A stretch of 39,174 nt of DNA, taken from the NCBI GenBank assembly GCA_023269545.1, contig JAHFTB010000019.1:1-39174 (forward strand). The letters run 5' to 3'. Shown here in pieces: positions 7,759-16,228 of the stretch; the stretch's first letter is position 1, and the number at the start of each line of letters is the position of its first letter. Both the position numbers and the translations under genes were made by a program. Origin of the DNA: Verrucomicrobiota bacterium. Lineage in GTDB: Bacteria; Verrucomicrobiota; Verrucomicrobiia; Chthoniobacterales; Xiphinematobacteraceae. The notes under the pieces were generated by a model. It worked only from the letters and a program-made list of their open reading frames with translations. It had not been told where the DNA came from and searched no databases.

Positions 7759-8748
7759 ATGATTTCTTTTCTGCGATCCGGAAAAAAGGTGCGTCCCACT
7801 TTGGCTGTGAGCATGGTCCCTACCCGTTCTTCTTGGGGGGGGAGCAGTCCGTTCGTTTCTCAACTATCGAACTTTCTTTGGCGCCGTGGATGGCGTGTCG
7901 TTTTTCATTTACAAGAAAAACCGGACATTATCCTAGTGATTGATCCTCGTACGGATAATCCTGCCAAGCGGTTCGGCTTGCAAGAACTCACCTCCTTTCG
8001 GCAAAAACATCCGGAAGTCCCCATTGTTTTGCGGGTCAATGATTGTGATCAAAGAAAAGGGACTCAAGACATCGACGAACTGCTGCGCCTTACTAATCAG
8101 CTGTCGGATTACACGATCTTCATTTCCGAGTGGCTCCGCGATTATTTTGTAGCTCAGTGGTTCGATCTTTCTCTGCCTCATTCTGTAATTTATAATGGTG
8201 CGGATTCGTCCATTTATCATCCTTTTGGCACACGTCTTCCGGGTCCCAATGAGCCGATTCGTATTGTGACTCACCATTGGTCAAACAATCTCCTCAAGGG
8301 ATTCGACAAATACCAAGAACTGGATGAGTGGATTGCTTCGGGTGGACTTCCCCGTTGCAAATTTCGGATCATGGGCCGTTGGCCCTCTGATATCACATGG
8401 AAAGCTGCCGAAACTATTTCACCTCTCACCGGGCACCCATTGGGAAGGCGATTACGGGAATGCCATCTTTATCTGACGGCTTCCCGTTGGGAGCCGGGAG
8501 GGATGCACCACGTGGAAGGTGCGCAATGTGGTCTCCCTCTCGTTTACCACGAGGATGGGGGAGGCATCGTAGAGGCAGGGAAAAAGTATGGGGTGAGCTT
8601 TCGCGCAAATTTAAGGGAAGCAATCTTGGAAGCTATGGAACGCTTACCGGAACTTCGTTCCCAAGTCCTGTGCTATCCTCCCTCCGGCGATCGCATGGTT
8701 TTGGATTACGCAACCATACTTCAAAAGTTGGTAGTGGCTGGTTCGTAG
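7759..8748 (+). CDS. Glycosyltransferase (GT-B fold)
   Basis: The 329-residue product has the pattern of a family-4-like transferase: VVFHLQEKPDIILVID, IVLRVNDCDQRKG, a FISEWLRDYF segment followed by VIYNGADSSIYHP at the domain junction, then RIMGRWP and a C-terminal donor-site region REPGG-like (SRWEPGGMHHVEGAQCGLP). It starts 36 bp after the previous gene and is followed 34 bp later by another transferase, so it is the fourth of five glycosyltransferases in the operon. The start MISFLRSGKK could be shifted to a downstream Met at residue 19. Donor and acceptor unknown. Confidence 0.82.
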   Translation: MISFLRSGKKVRPTLAVSMVPTRSSWGGSSPFVSQLSNFLWRRGWRVVFHLQEKPDIILVIDPRTDNPAKRFGLQELTSFRQKHPEVPIVLRVNDCDQRKGTQDIDELLRLTNQLSDYTIFISEWLRDYFVAQWFDLSLPHSVIYNGADSSIYHPFGTRLPGPNEPIRIVTHHWSNNLLKGFDKYQELDEWIASGGLPRCKFRIMGRWPSDITWKAAETISPLTGHPLGRRLRECHLYLTASRWEPGGMHHVEGAQCGLPLVYHEDGGGIVEAGKKYGVSFRANLREAILEAMERLPELRSQVLCYPPSGDRMVLDYATILQKLVVAGS

Positions 8749-8782
8749 CCTTCTTATGGAAATGTCGCTATAAGAGCTTACC

Positions 8783-10270
8783 ATGCGGATTGCGATCGTG
8801 CACTATCACTTGCGGAGAGGAGGAGTTTCGCGTGTCATTGAACTGGCTTGCCGAGCGCTTCGTGAATCTGAATTCCGCGTGGCTGTCTTAGCAGGGGATA
8901 TTCCTCACGATTCCGTGATTTCCCATCCTACAGCTTCCGTGTCGGGACTGGATTACAAGAATCCCTCATGGGGAGATGCTCGGACTCTACAGAGGGAATT
9001 GGAAAAAACGGCTTCTCGTCTTCTGGGAGGGCCTCCCGATCTCTGGCATGTCCATAATCATTCTTTAGGAAAAAATTCCGCGTTGCCGGAAGTCATCTCG
9101 TCCTGGGCTAAGGATGGCCAAGCTTTACTCTTACAAATCCACGATTTTGCGGAAAATCAGCGGCCGGAAAATTATCGGCGGCTGATAGCCGACGAAAATC
9201 TCGCATTCCTCTATCCTTCGACTTCTCGCATCGCCTATGCCTTGTTGAATTCACGAGACGAACAAATTCTCAAGCAGACGGACTTTCCAGGCCAACTTCT
9301 CCATCTTCCCAATCCGGTAGTTCCCCTTGTCGCCACTCGACAACTCGCTCCACAATTTTTTGGAGCTGAGACACTAGTGGTTTATCCCTGTCGGGCCATT
9401 CGACGGAAAAATATTGGGGAGGCCCTGTTACTTGCCTGCACCTTTCCCAAGGATCATGCCTGCGGACCACAAACTCAGCACCATCCACCTTTGCGAATTA
9501 CGAACCACCCACCACGAACTCAACTGGCTCTGGCATTAGCTCCGGATTCACGTCTTGCTTCCTATGAGCGGTGGAAAGCACTGGTCTGTTCCCGACGGCT
9601 TCCTGTTGAGTTCGATACTTGCACTCAGCGAAACATTTCTTTAGGCGACCTCGTCTCTGCCGCTGAATCTCTTCTGACTACCAGTATGGAAGAGGGATTT
9701 GGCATGACTTTTCTGGAGGCTTGGCTTTCCAATAAGCCATTGATTGGAAGGGATATTCCTTCGATTACTTCGGATTTTCGTTCGGCAGGACTGGTTCTGG
9801 ATTCGCTTTATGGCTTTTTAGGCGTACCCGTCTCTTTGATCGGAAAAGAAAAAATAAAACATTCACTTCTCTCTCGCTGGGACGAAAAGTTTTCGGCAGT
9901 GGGAATGCCCATCGACGAGCTGCTCAAGGAGAAGTTCCTGCACCGGGTGCTTCGTGAAGATCAAGTGGATTTCGGTGAGTTGGAACTCGATTTCCAAGAA
10001 CATATTGTGCGGATCGCCTCGGAATCTCCCCGAGTCGCAAGAGAGATCATTTCCTATCTGCCCGTCCTTCCTTCTTTGGAAACCATCCATCGTAACCGAC
10101 AGGTCATTGAAAGTAGATACGCGCTGCACCAATATGGACTTCAGCTAGTTTCAATTTATGAAAATTTAGTATCCGCGCCTTCCTCATCCGTGATTTTTGG
10201 GGACAGCCAGGCGATTTTGAAGGAATTTTTGAACTTTTATGCGCTGAAAATGCCCTATAATCAAAAATAA
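8783..10270 (+). CDS. GT4-family glycosyltransferase with repeat-derived internal insertion
   Basis: This 495-residue GT-B enzyme opens MRIAIVHYHLRRGGVSRVIE, a strong family-4 N-terminus with the glycine-rich acceptor loop. Further marks are DLWHVHNHSLGKN, LLQIHDFAENQRP and, in the donor domain, LTTSMEEGFGMTFLEAWLSN. Residues about 238-248 (RITNHPPRTQL) are encoded by a heptanucleotide repeat (TACGAAC, CACCCAC, CACGAAC) of the family seen between genes, so the peptide looks like an in-frame insertion between two donor-domain strands. The C-terminal 150 residues extend beyond the usual GT4 domain and are unrecognised. GGAAATGTCGCTATA lies just before the start. Last gene of the polysaccharide operon. 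Confidence 0.85.
   Translation: MRIAIVHYHLRRGGVSRVIELACRALRESEFRVAVLAGDIPHDSVISHPTASVSGLDYKNPSWGDARTLQRELEKTASRLLGGPPDLWHVHNHSLGKNSALPEVISSWAKDGQALLLQIHDFAENQRPENYRRLIADENLAFLYPSTSRIAYALLNSRDEQILKQTDFPGQLLHLPNPVVPLVATRQLAPQFFGAETLVVYPCRAIRRKNIGEALLLACTFPKDHACGPQTQHHPPLRITNHPPRTQLALALAPDSRLASYERWKALVCSRRLPVEFDTCTQRNISLGDLVSAAESLLTTSMEEGFGMTFLEAWLSNKPLIGRDIPSITSDFRSAGLVLDSLYGFLGVPVSLIGKEKIKHSLLSRWDEKFSAVGMPIDELLKEKFLHRVLREDQVDFGELELDFQEHIVRIASESPRVAREIISYLPVLPSLETIHRNRQVIESRYALHQYGLQLVSIYENLVSAPSSSVIFGDSQAILKEFLNFYALKMPYNQK
9494..9521 (+). repeat. Heptanucleotide array inside a coding region
   Basis: Consecutive heptamers TACGAAC, CACCCAC and CACGAAC, flanked by partial units, lie inside the glycosyltransferase gene at 8783-10270. 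They are read in frame as part of RITNHPPRTQL. The same heptamers form intergenic arrays at 4888, 14541, 17220 and 19588. Confidence 0.65.
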
Positions 10271-10284
10271 ACGTCGGTTGCCTC

Positions 10285-10313
10285 TTGACCGGGTTCGTTC
10301 CTGCACGCATACT
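10285..10313 (+). promoter_or_regulatory. Candidate sigma-70 type promoter for the nusA operon
   Basis: TTGACC (10285-10290) and CATACT (10308-10313) are separated by 17 bp, close to the -35/-10 consensus with ideal spacing. Transcription would start near 10320, leaving a leader of about 84 nt before the nusA ATG at 10404. This marks a break between the polysaccharide operon and the nusA operon. Confidence 0.5.
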
Positions 10314-10334
10314 TTTTGATTCCAGGTAGGCGAT

Positions 10335-10384
10335 TGCGGGCTTAAGGTGGAGTTTTATCTTCCGCTCTTGCACCCGCATTTTTT
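10335..10384 (+). terminator. Terminator-like hairpin in the nusA leader
   Basis: TGCGGG (10335-10340) pairs perfectly with CCCGCA (10373-10378), and six T residues (10379-10384) follow at once. The loop is 32 nt and may pair further internally. It lies downstream of the candidate promoter and 20 bp before nusA. It could be an attenuator controlling nusA or the terminator of the upstream operon. The long loop makes it weaker than a textbook terminator. Confidence 0.4.
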
Positions 10385-10403
10385 ATCTGGTGCCTAATTC
10401 GTT

Positions 10404-11666
10404 ATGAATGCCGAATTGATTGCGATGCTCGATTATTTAGAGCGTGAAAGAGGAATCCGCCGGGACGTCCTGGTGGAAGCTATTTCCTCCGCACTTCTTG
10501 CTGCCTCGAAACGTAGCTTTACCGCTGGAACCCGAGATTTGCGCATCGAAATCAATCCTAAAAACGGTAATATTCGTGCGATGGCTAAGTTGATCGTCGC
10601 GGAATCCGTTCAAAATCCCCACGATGAAATTGCTCTTTTCAAGGCTCGCGCCCTCAAGCCCGAGGCGAAAATCGGTGATGAAGTGGATGTTGAAGTCACT
10701 CCCAGAGATTTTGGTCGTATTGCGGCCCAGACTGCCCGCCAAGCTATTATGCAGCGTTTGCGTCAGCTGGAAAAAGACATGATTTATCAGGAGTTCAAGG
10801 ATCGGGCTGGCGAAATCGTCAGTGGAACGGTCCGCCGCTTCGAGCGTTCTGATGTCATCGTGGATCTCGGAAAATTTGAGGCCGTGATGCCAAGTCGCGA
10901 ACGAGTTTCCACCGAAGAGTATAGCATCGGGGATCGTTTGCGTGCCTATGTCGTTGCCGTGGAAAATGGTCCTCGAGGCCCCGAAATTATTCTTTCTCGC
11001 AGTCATCCCAATTTTGTCCGCAGACTCTTTGAAATTGAAGTCAGTGAAATCGCTGATCGTACTGTGGAATTAAAGGGTATTGCCCGGGAAGCCGGATATC
11101 GTACCAAAGTGGCCGTCCATAGTGCCGACGATAAGGTGGATCCAGTGGGAGCCTGTGTCGGAATGCGAGGTGCCCGCGTAAAAAATATTGTACGCGAACT
11201 CAATAACGAAAAAGTGGACATTATCCGCTGGCATCCCGATATCGAAGAATTTGTGAAGGAGGCTCTCCGCCCGGCCATGATCAAAAGTCTTGTAAGAGAT
11301 GAAAACAAAAAGGCTTTTCAAATCACTGTCGCCAAGGATGATCTTTCTTTGGCAATCGGCAAAAGAGGCCAAAATGCTCGCCTGACTGCCAAGTTGACGG
11401 GCTGGGATATTGATATTTATCAGGATAAATCCAAAGAAGAAGCTCTTGAAACGCAAAAGGCGCAGGCAGCTCATTCCCTGGCGGAATCTCTGCACTTGAG
11501 CGAAGCGGATGCCGCTCATCTTGCCGCCGGAGGAATGAATTCAGTGGAGGTAGTCGCTATGTCCGAAGCCGAAGATATAGCGGGAATTCTCAATGTGGAC
11601 CTAGAGCGCGCCGCCCAAATTTTGCAAACTGCAAGAAGTCTTCAACCGGACAATTCTGCAACTTAG
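10404..11666 (+). CDS. nusA: Transcription termination/antitermination factor NusA
   Basis: The 420-residue NusA binds RNA polymerase and nascent RNA and modulates pausing, termination and antitermination. Domains in order: N-terminal polymerase-binding domain (about 1-130, with the early RRDVLVEAISSALLAASKR), S1 domain starting near 135 (GEIVSGTVRRFERSDVIVDL), then two KH domains with DPVGACVGMRGARVKNIV and LAIGKRGQNARLTAKLTGW. A C-terminal helix-hairpin-helix unit at about 365-415 ends with ERAAQILQTARSL. Length is ordinary. It heads a run nusA-infB-rbfA-nrnA-truB-ribF; rimP, the usual upstream neighbour, is absent here. Confidence 0.97.
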   Translation: MNAELIAMLDYLERERGIRRDVLVEAISSALLAASKRSFTAGTRDLRIEINPKNGNIRAMAKLIVAESVQNPHDEIALFKARALKPEAKIGDEVDVEVTPRDFGRIAAQTARQAIMQRLRQLEKDMIYQEFKDRAGEIVSGTVRRFERSDVIVDLGKFEAVMPSRERVSTEEYSIGDRLRAYVVAVENGPRGPEIILSRSHPNFVRRLFEIEVSEIADRTVELKGIAREAGYRTKVAVHSADDKVDPVGACVGMRGARVKNIVRELNNEKVDIIRWHPDIEEFVKEALRPAMIKSLVRDENKKAFQITVAKDDLSLAIGKRGQNARLTAKLTGWDIDIYQDKSKEEALETQKAQAAHSLAESLHLSEADAAHLAAGGMNSVEVVAMSEAEDIAGILNVDLERAAQILQTARSLQPDNSAT

Positions 11667-11706
11667 ACCCACCCTGCGATGAACGCTCCAGGGAATTTCA
11701 ATTTAC

Positions 11707-13899
11707 ATGGCAACACGAGTCACCAGCAACAAGGCGAAGGGCAACAACTCCAATCGCAGCAGACGCCATCCCGGCGTTTCCCGTCCTACAGGGGGGGGAA
11801 CCTCTCAGACTAAATCCACCACCAAACCACCGGCAGAAAAGCCTGTCGCTGAATCCCCTGCCGCTCCTGCCCCGCCCGCCCCTCCTAAAGTTCCTCTTTC
11901 CCTGATCGAACCTAAAAAGAAGGCTAAAAAAGCTGACGGGGAAAAGGCCCCTAAAATACGTCCTTTTTTGGCTTCCATGGGCAAGCCGAAACCTCCCGTT
12001 GTCGCACCTGAAGAACCGAAGGAATCCGAGGAGCTGACCCCAATTTCTGAGGAAGTCATAGCACCACCCGTCGTAGAGGAGGTTTTGCCGTCTGTTTCTT
12101 CTGAAGTCATCGATTCGAAGACGATTCACATCAAGCCGCCTATTGTAGTTCGCGATCTTGCGCAACAACTAGGTCTGAAGCCATTTCAGATTATTCACGA
12201 CCTGATGGAGCTGAACATTTTCGCTGCCATCAATCAGAGCATCGAGCCCGATGTGGCAGCAAGGCTTTGCGAAAAGCATGGTTTTCATTTCGAACGTGAA
12301 AAACGCAAATCCGGTGAGGGACATCACAAATTAGAGACGGCCGTCGTCGCTCCGCCTCCGCCTTCCATTGAAAAAGTCGCTGACGAACTGGTGCCTCGCG
12401 CGCCCATTATTACTCTTATGGGCCATGTCGATCATGGAAAAACTTCTCTGCTGGACGCCATCCGCAAAGCCAAAGTAGCTGCGGGAGAAGCGGGAGGCAT
12501 CACCCAACATATTGGGGCTTATAGTGTCGAACGGAACGGGCACTGTATCACTTTCTTGGATACTCCGGGTCATGCTGCTTTTACTGCCATGCGAGCTCGT
12601 GGAGCTAATGTGACGGATATTGTGGTTCTAGTAGTCGCTGCTGATGACGGCCTCATGCCTCAAACGATTGAGGCCATCAATCATGCCAAGGCAGCCAAAG
12701 TCACTATCATGGTGGCCATTAATAAGACGGATTTGCCCAGTGCCAATATTGATCGTGTCAAACAGCAACTTCAAGAACGCGGCTTAACTCCGGAAGATTG
12801 GGGTGGGGAAACCATCTGCATGCCCGTCAGCGCTACCAAGGGAATTGGTATCAATGAGTTACTGGATATGATGTCCCTTCAAGCCGAAATGCTTGAACTC
12901 AAAGCAAGCCGACGCACTGCTGCCCGATGCACCGTAATTGAAGCTCAGCTGGAACCCGGCCGAGGACCCACCGCCACTATTATTGTTCGGATGGGAACGC
13001 TGCGAGTCGGACAGGCCTTTATTTGTGGCAATCACTGGGGCAAGATCAAACAGTTGATCGATGACAATGGCAAAGCCGTTCGTGAAGCGACGCCAGCGAC
13101 TCCGGTGAAAGTTTTAGGTCTGAGCGGACTGCCCAATGCCGGGGACGAACTCGTGGTCATGAACTCCGAGCGTTCGGCGAGAACACTCAGCGAAGAGAGG
13201 CTAGATGCCATCCGTACCCATAAGCTGACCGCTCCTCAACGTGCTACATTGGAAAATCTCTTCCAAAACATTGCCAATGATCAGAAAAAATCTCTGCAAA
13301 TTGTCATAAAGACAGACGTTCAGGGTTCCATGGAAGCTCTCATAACTTCTCTCAAAGAAATTCCCAGCCAAAAAATCTCTTTGGATATTATTCACGCTGC
13401 GGTTGGCCCCATCTCTGAATCAGATGTGCTGTTGGCCAGCGCTTCCAATGCGGTGATCATAGGCTTTGGCGTCAGAGTCGAAAATACAGCCTCTGGCATT
13501 GCGAAACGCGAAGGCATTCAAATCAAACTCTACAGTATTATTTACGAACTGATAGACCAGGTGAAGGAAGCCATGGCGGGCATGTTAGACCCTCAACTGC
13601 GTGAAACCGTCATTGGACATGCTGAAGTCAGACAGGTCTTTGCCCTTTCCAAAGGGAAGGTGGCAGGCTGTGTGGTAAAAGACGGACGCATTGCTCGAGT
13701 GGCACGTGCCCGACTCTTGCGTAAGCGCCAACCTATCTATGACGGAGGGTTGGCTACACTCCGCCGTTTCCAAGACGATGTGAAAGAAGTGCGCGTGGGA
13801 TTGGAATGCGGTATCAAACTGGGAGATTTTTCTGAATATCAACCTGACGATATCATCGAGTGCTATACTCTGGATAAAGTGCCCCAATCATTGGAATAA
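11707..13899 (+). CDS. infB: Translation initiation factor IF-2
   Basis: This 730-residue GTPase delivers initiator tRNA to the 30S subunit. The N-terminal 130 residues are low-complexity Pro/Ala/Lys/Glu and, as usual in IF-2, poorly conserved. An IF2_N-like segment follows (about 145-195, VVRDLAQQLGLKPFQIIHDL). The G domain has G1 GHVDHGKT (239-246), G3 DTPGH (285-289) and G4 NKTD (339-342). The C-terminal beta-barrel and IF2 domains run to the end (GSMEALITSL, GFGVRVE, VAGCVVKDGRIARVARARLL). It starts 40 bp after nusA; no strong Shine-Dalgarno is visible. Confidence 0.98.
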   Translation: MATRVTSNKAKGNNSNRSRRHPGVSRPTGGGTSQTKSTTKPPAEKPVAESPAAPAPPAPPKVPLSLIEPKKKAKKADGEKAPKIRPFLASMGKPKPPVVAPEEPKESEELTPISEEVIAPPVVEEVLPSVSSEVIDSKTIHIKPPIVVRDLAQQLGLKPFQIIHDLMELNIFAAINQSIEPDVAARLCEKHGFHFEREKRKSGEGHHKLETAVVAPPPPSIEKVADELVPRAPIITLMGHVDHGKTSLLDAIRKAKVAAGEAGGITQHIGAYSVERNGHCITFLDTPGHAAFTAMRARGANVTDIVVLVVAADDGLMPQTIEAINHAKAAKVTIMVAINKTDLPSANIDRVKQQLQERGLTPEDWGGETICMPVSATKGIGINELLDMMSLQAEMLELKASRRTAARCTVIEAQLEPGRGPTATIIVRMGTLRVGQAFICGNHWGKIKQLIDDNGKAVREATPATPVKVLGLSGLPNAGDELVVMNSERSARTLSEERLDAIRTHKLTAPQRATLENLFQNIANDQKKSLQIVIKTDVQGSMEALITSLKEIPSQKISLDIIHAAVGPISESDVLLASASNAVIIGFGVRVENTASGIAKREGIQIKLYSIIYELIDQVKEAMAGMLDPQLRETVIGHAEVRQVFALSKGKVAGCVVKDGRIARVARARLLRKRQPIYDGGLATLRRFQDDVKEVRVGLECGIKLGDFSEYQPDDIIECYTLDKVPQSLE

Positions 13900-14000
13900 C
13901 AGTTAACCTACTCAACTCGACAACCTATCATAGGAAAACTCCTTAAGCATGGTCCTCCCTTTTTTCATTCGGCGTCTCGCCCGAAGCAAGAATCCGGCCC

Positions 14001-14050
14001 TTCATGCTTATTTTATACGGGTTTCGCTATATATGGGAATTTCGCTATAT
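14001..14050 (+). repeat. 33-bp dispersed repeat plus tandem GGGAATTTCGCTATATA unit
   Basis: The 33 bases at 14001-14033 match 31 of 33 at 36867-36899, downstream of hrpB, and a more diverged copy lies near 28990-29022. Here the element's end (TTTCGCTATATA) is followed directly by a second GGGAATTTCGCTATATA. It ends 15 bp before the rbfA start, so it may carry rbfA expression signals or be a mobile repeat that landed there. Confidence 0.6.
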
Positions 14051-14065
14051 ATTCTTTTTTTAGAG

Positions 14066-14401
14066 ATGAAACATCGGCTGCAAAGAATTTGTGAATTGCT
14101 GAAACGGGAACTGGGAACATTGATTCTCAGAGATCTTCGGTTTGATGCTCCTTTAGTCTCGATCAACTCGGTCGATATCACCCCGGATCTTAAGAATGCG
14201 CATGTCTATGTGAGTGCACTGGGCAATGATCAACAAAGGAAAAGTGCTATCGCAACGCTTGAAGCGCATCGGTCACAACTCCAACAAGCGCTCTCCAAAC
14301 GCGTTGTTCTGAAAAATACTCCACACCTTCATTTTCAATTAGATGCATCAATCGAACGGGGGACTCGAATTATTAGTCTCATGGATGAGTTGGGCCTCTA
14401 A
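14066..14401 (+). CDS. rbfA: Ribosome-binding factor A
   Basis: This 111-residue protein has the RbfA KH-like fold used in 30S maturation and 16S 5'-end processing. It starts MKHRLQRICELLKRELGTLI and contains the conserved VSINSVDITPDLKNAHVYVS segment. The C-terminus has LKNTPHLHFQLDASIERGTRI, the family's L-x-F-x-D-x-S pattern. The ATG at 14066 fits the family; an ATG at 13949 would add 39 residues translated from the 14001-14050 repeat and is rejected. Position between infB and nrnA is the expected order. Confidence 0.93.
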   Translation: MKHRLQRICELLKRELGTLILRDLRFDAPLVSINSVDITPDLKNAHVYVSALGNDQQRKSAIATLEAHRSQLQQALSKRVVLKNTPHLHFQLDASIERGTRIISLMDELGL

Positions 14402-14410
14402 TGAGTGGGG

Positions 14411-14564
14411 AGTTCGTGGTTCGTAGTGGGCGGAAGTTCATAGTTCGTAGAACCCACAGCCTGGAAAAAAGCCGCAAATGGCCCCAAAGAACTGAATAGA
14501 GCGAAAAATATTCTCCTTAACCACTGATCACGAACTTGCCAGCACGAACTACGAACCACGAACT
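14411..14564 (+). repeat. 154-bp composite repeat with 17-bp perfect inverted ends, copy c
   Basis: The left arm AGTTCGTGGTTCGTAGT (14411-14427) is the exact reverse complement of the right arm ACTACGAACCACGAACT (14548-14564). Between them lie a second arm-like piece (14435-14450) and the A-rich core (14451-14505: CCCACAGCCTGG, AAAAAAGCCGCAAATGGCCCC, AAGAACTGAATAGA). The arms are made of heptamers CACGAAC/TACGAAC. The right arm supplies the first codons of nrnA. Confidence 0.8.
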
Positions 14565-15528
14565 AGCCACTATTCTGTCCGTCCTCCGCGGGGCTGAAAA
14601 CCTCTTGGTTACCAGTCATCTGAGGCCTGATGGAGATGCCCTGGGCTCCACTATTGCCTGTGTCCTCTGGCTTCGCAGTCTTGGGAAAAAAGTGACTGCT
14701 TGGAACGAAGATGGGCTGCCTGATAAGTTTTCTTACCTTCCTTGTCATTCCCTGGTGACTTTTCCCTCCGTAAAACCACTTTCTTTTGATGCTGTAGTGG
14801 CTCTGGATTGCTCCACTCGCAGCCGATTAGGAAAGGTACTCGATGGCATTGCCTCCCCCGGAGTATTCCTCAACATCGACCACCACGTGAGCAATCAGCG
14901 CTATGGGGATTTGAACTATGTGGACCCGTCCGCTCCGGCCACAGGGCAGATTCTTTTTGAGTTTTTACAATATGCCGGAGCTCAATTCACACCCGAAATT
15001 GCCACCAATCTTTACGCAGCCATTTCTACCGATACGGGTTCTTTTCAGTATGCCGGCACGACTTCTCGTACATTTGAAGCTGCTGCCAGCTTGATTCGTT
15101 CCGGAGTGCATGTTGCCGAACTTTCGCAGGCAATATATGCCACTCAGCCTCTTCGGCGCCTCAATCTCCTCCGGCATGCCTTAAATTACCTAGAATTTTC
15201 ATGTGGCGATACCATTGCCAGTTTTTCGCTGTCCATGGCAGATGTCCGGCAGCTTCAAATTCTCCCTGAGGACAATGAAGGCATTATTGATCACCTTCGC
15301 TCCATAGAAGGTGTCTTGGTTGCAATCTTCTTCGAAGAGCTACAAGATGGAAAAGTACGAGTCAGTCTTCGTTCGAAAGACCCTCGGATTGACGTTTGCA
15401 AAATTTGCGCCCAGTTTGGAGGGGGAGGGCATCCTGCTGCTTCCGGAGCACGAGTCCAAGGGACTCTCTCATCTGTTCGCCAACAATTTCTTATTGCTGT
15501 TTGTCATGAAATCGAAAGTTTCGCTTGA
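14536..15528 (+). CDS. nrnA: DHH/DHHA1 phosphoesterase, NrnA-type oligoribonuclease/pAp phosphatase
   Basis: This 330-residue protein degrades short oligoribonucleotides and may dephosphorylate pAp, as NrnA proteins do. DHH-domain motifs are TSHLRPDGDALGS (27-39), ALDCSTRSR, the signature IDHHVSN, and STDTGSFQYAGTT; DHHA1 ends with FGGGGHPAASGAR. The only plausible start is a TTG at 14536, inside the right arm of the 154-bp repeat, so residues 2-10 (PARTTNHEL) are repeat-encoded. The frame is closed upstream by TAA at 14518 and no ATG lies ahead of the first conserved motif. The 3' end overlaps truB by 23 bp. Confidence 0.9.
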   Translation: MPARTTNHELATILSVLRGAENLLVTSHLRPDGDALGSTIACVLWLRSLGKKVTAWNEDGLPDKFSYLPCHSLVTFPSVKPLSFDAVVALDCSTRSRLGKVLDGIASPGVFLNIDHHVSNQRYGDLNYVDPSAPATGQILFEFLQYAGAQFTPEIATNLYAAISTDTGSFQYAGTTSRTFEAAASLIRSGVHVAELSQAIYATQPLRRLNLLRHALNYLEFSCGDTIASFSLSMADVRQLQILPEDNEGIIDHLRSIEGVLVAIFFEELQDGKVRVSLRSKDPRIDVCKICAQFGGGGHPAASGARVQGTLSSVRQQFLIAVCHEIESFA

Positions 15529-16228
15529 TGGGGTCCTGCCTGTGGACAAAGCCCCTGGCATGACGTCACACGATGTCGTTGCCATCGTACGCCGTGCGTT
15601 CTCCACAAAAAAAGTAGGTCATTGCGGTACGCTAGATCCTCTCGCAACCGGTCTGCTCTTGATTACAATGGGGCGCGGCACTAAAATTCAGGATCTCCTC
15701 ATGAGTGAGGATAAAGAATATACAGGCACGTTACGGCTCGGAGAAATTACGGACAGTCAAGATGCGGATGGGAAAGTGGTGGAAAGCCGTTCCGTGGCTG
15801 ATTATTCCGCTGAAGAAATTGAGCAAGCATTCCATAAATTCATGGGTGATTTCTATCAAACGCCTCCCATGGTGTCGGCTATCAAGAAAAACGGCGTTCC
15901 CCTATACAAACTAGCTCGGCAAGGGAAAAGTGTCGAAAGGGAACCTCGGTTGGTGCATGTATATGCCTTTGAAATCAAAGCGATCCGTCTGCCGGAAATT
16001 GATTTTCGTGTGGTTTGCAGCAAAGGATTTTATGTGCGCACCTATGTGCATGACATTGGCGAAGTGCTGGGATGCGGAGCTCATCTTCAAACTTTACGCC
16101 GAACTCAGTCGGGGAAATTTTCTGTCGAAGGAGCTGTGACCATCGAAAAACTGAAGACCTCTTCTGTGGAATCTCTCACCGAGCATATCCTCAGTCTGCC
16201 TGCCGTATCCAAGCTGCGTGGGGCATGA
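15506..16228 (+). CDS. truB: tRNA pseudouridine-55 synthase
   Basis: The 240-residue TruB converts U55 of the tRNA T-loop to pseudouridine. Motif I is VDKAPGMTSHDVV (13-25); the catalytic Asp44 is in HCGTLDPLATGLL; other family signatures are GDFYQTPPMVSAIK and KGFYVRTYVHDIG. The start at 15506 lies inside nrnA (23-bp overlap), and the conserved N-terminus begins right there (MKSKVSLDGVLPVDK). An ATG at 15311 in the same frame would bury 65 residues in nrnA and is rejected. The stop overlaps the ribF start as ATGA. Confidence 0.96.
   Translation: MKSKVSLDGVLPVDKAPGMTSHDVVAIVRRAFSTKKVGHCGTLDPLATGLLLITMGRGTKIQDLLMSEDKEYTGTLRLGEITDSQDADGKVVESRSVADYSAEEIEQAFHKFMGDFYQTPPMVSAIKKNGVPLYKLARQGKSVEREPRLVHVYAFEIKAIRLPEIDFRVVCSKGFYVRTYVHDIGEVLGCGAHLQTLRRTQSGKFSVEGAVTIEKLKTSSVESLTEHILSLPAVSKLRGA

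Noticed and set aside
13949-14065. N-terminal extension of rbfA from an upstream ATG
   Set aside because: The extra 39 residues are translated mostly from the dispersed repeat at 14001-14050 and do not match RbfA, whose conserved start is at 14066.
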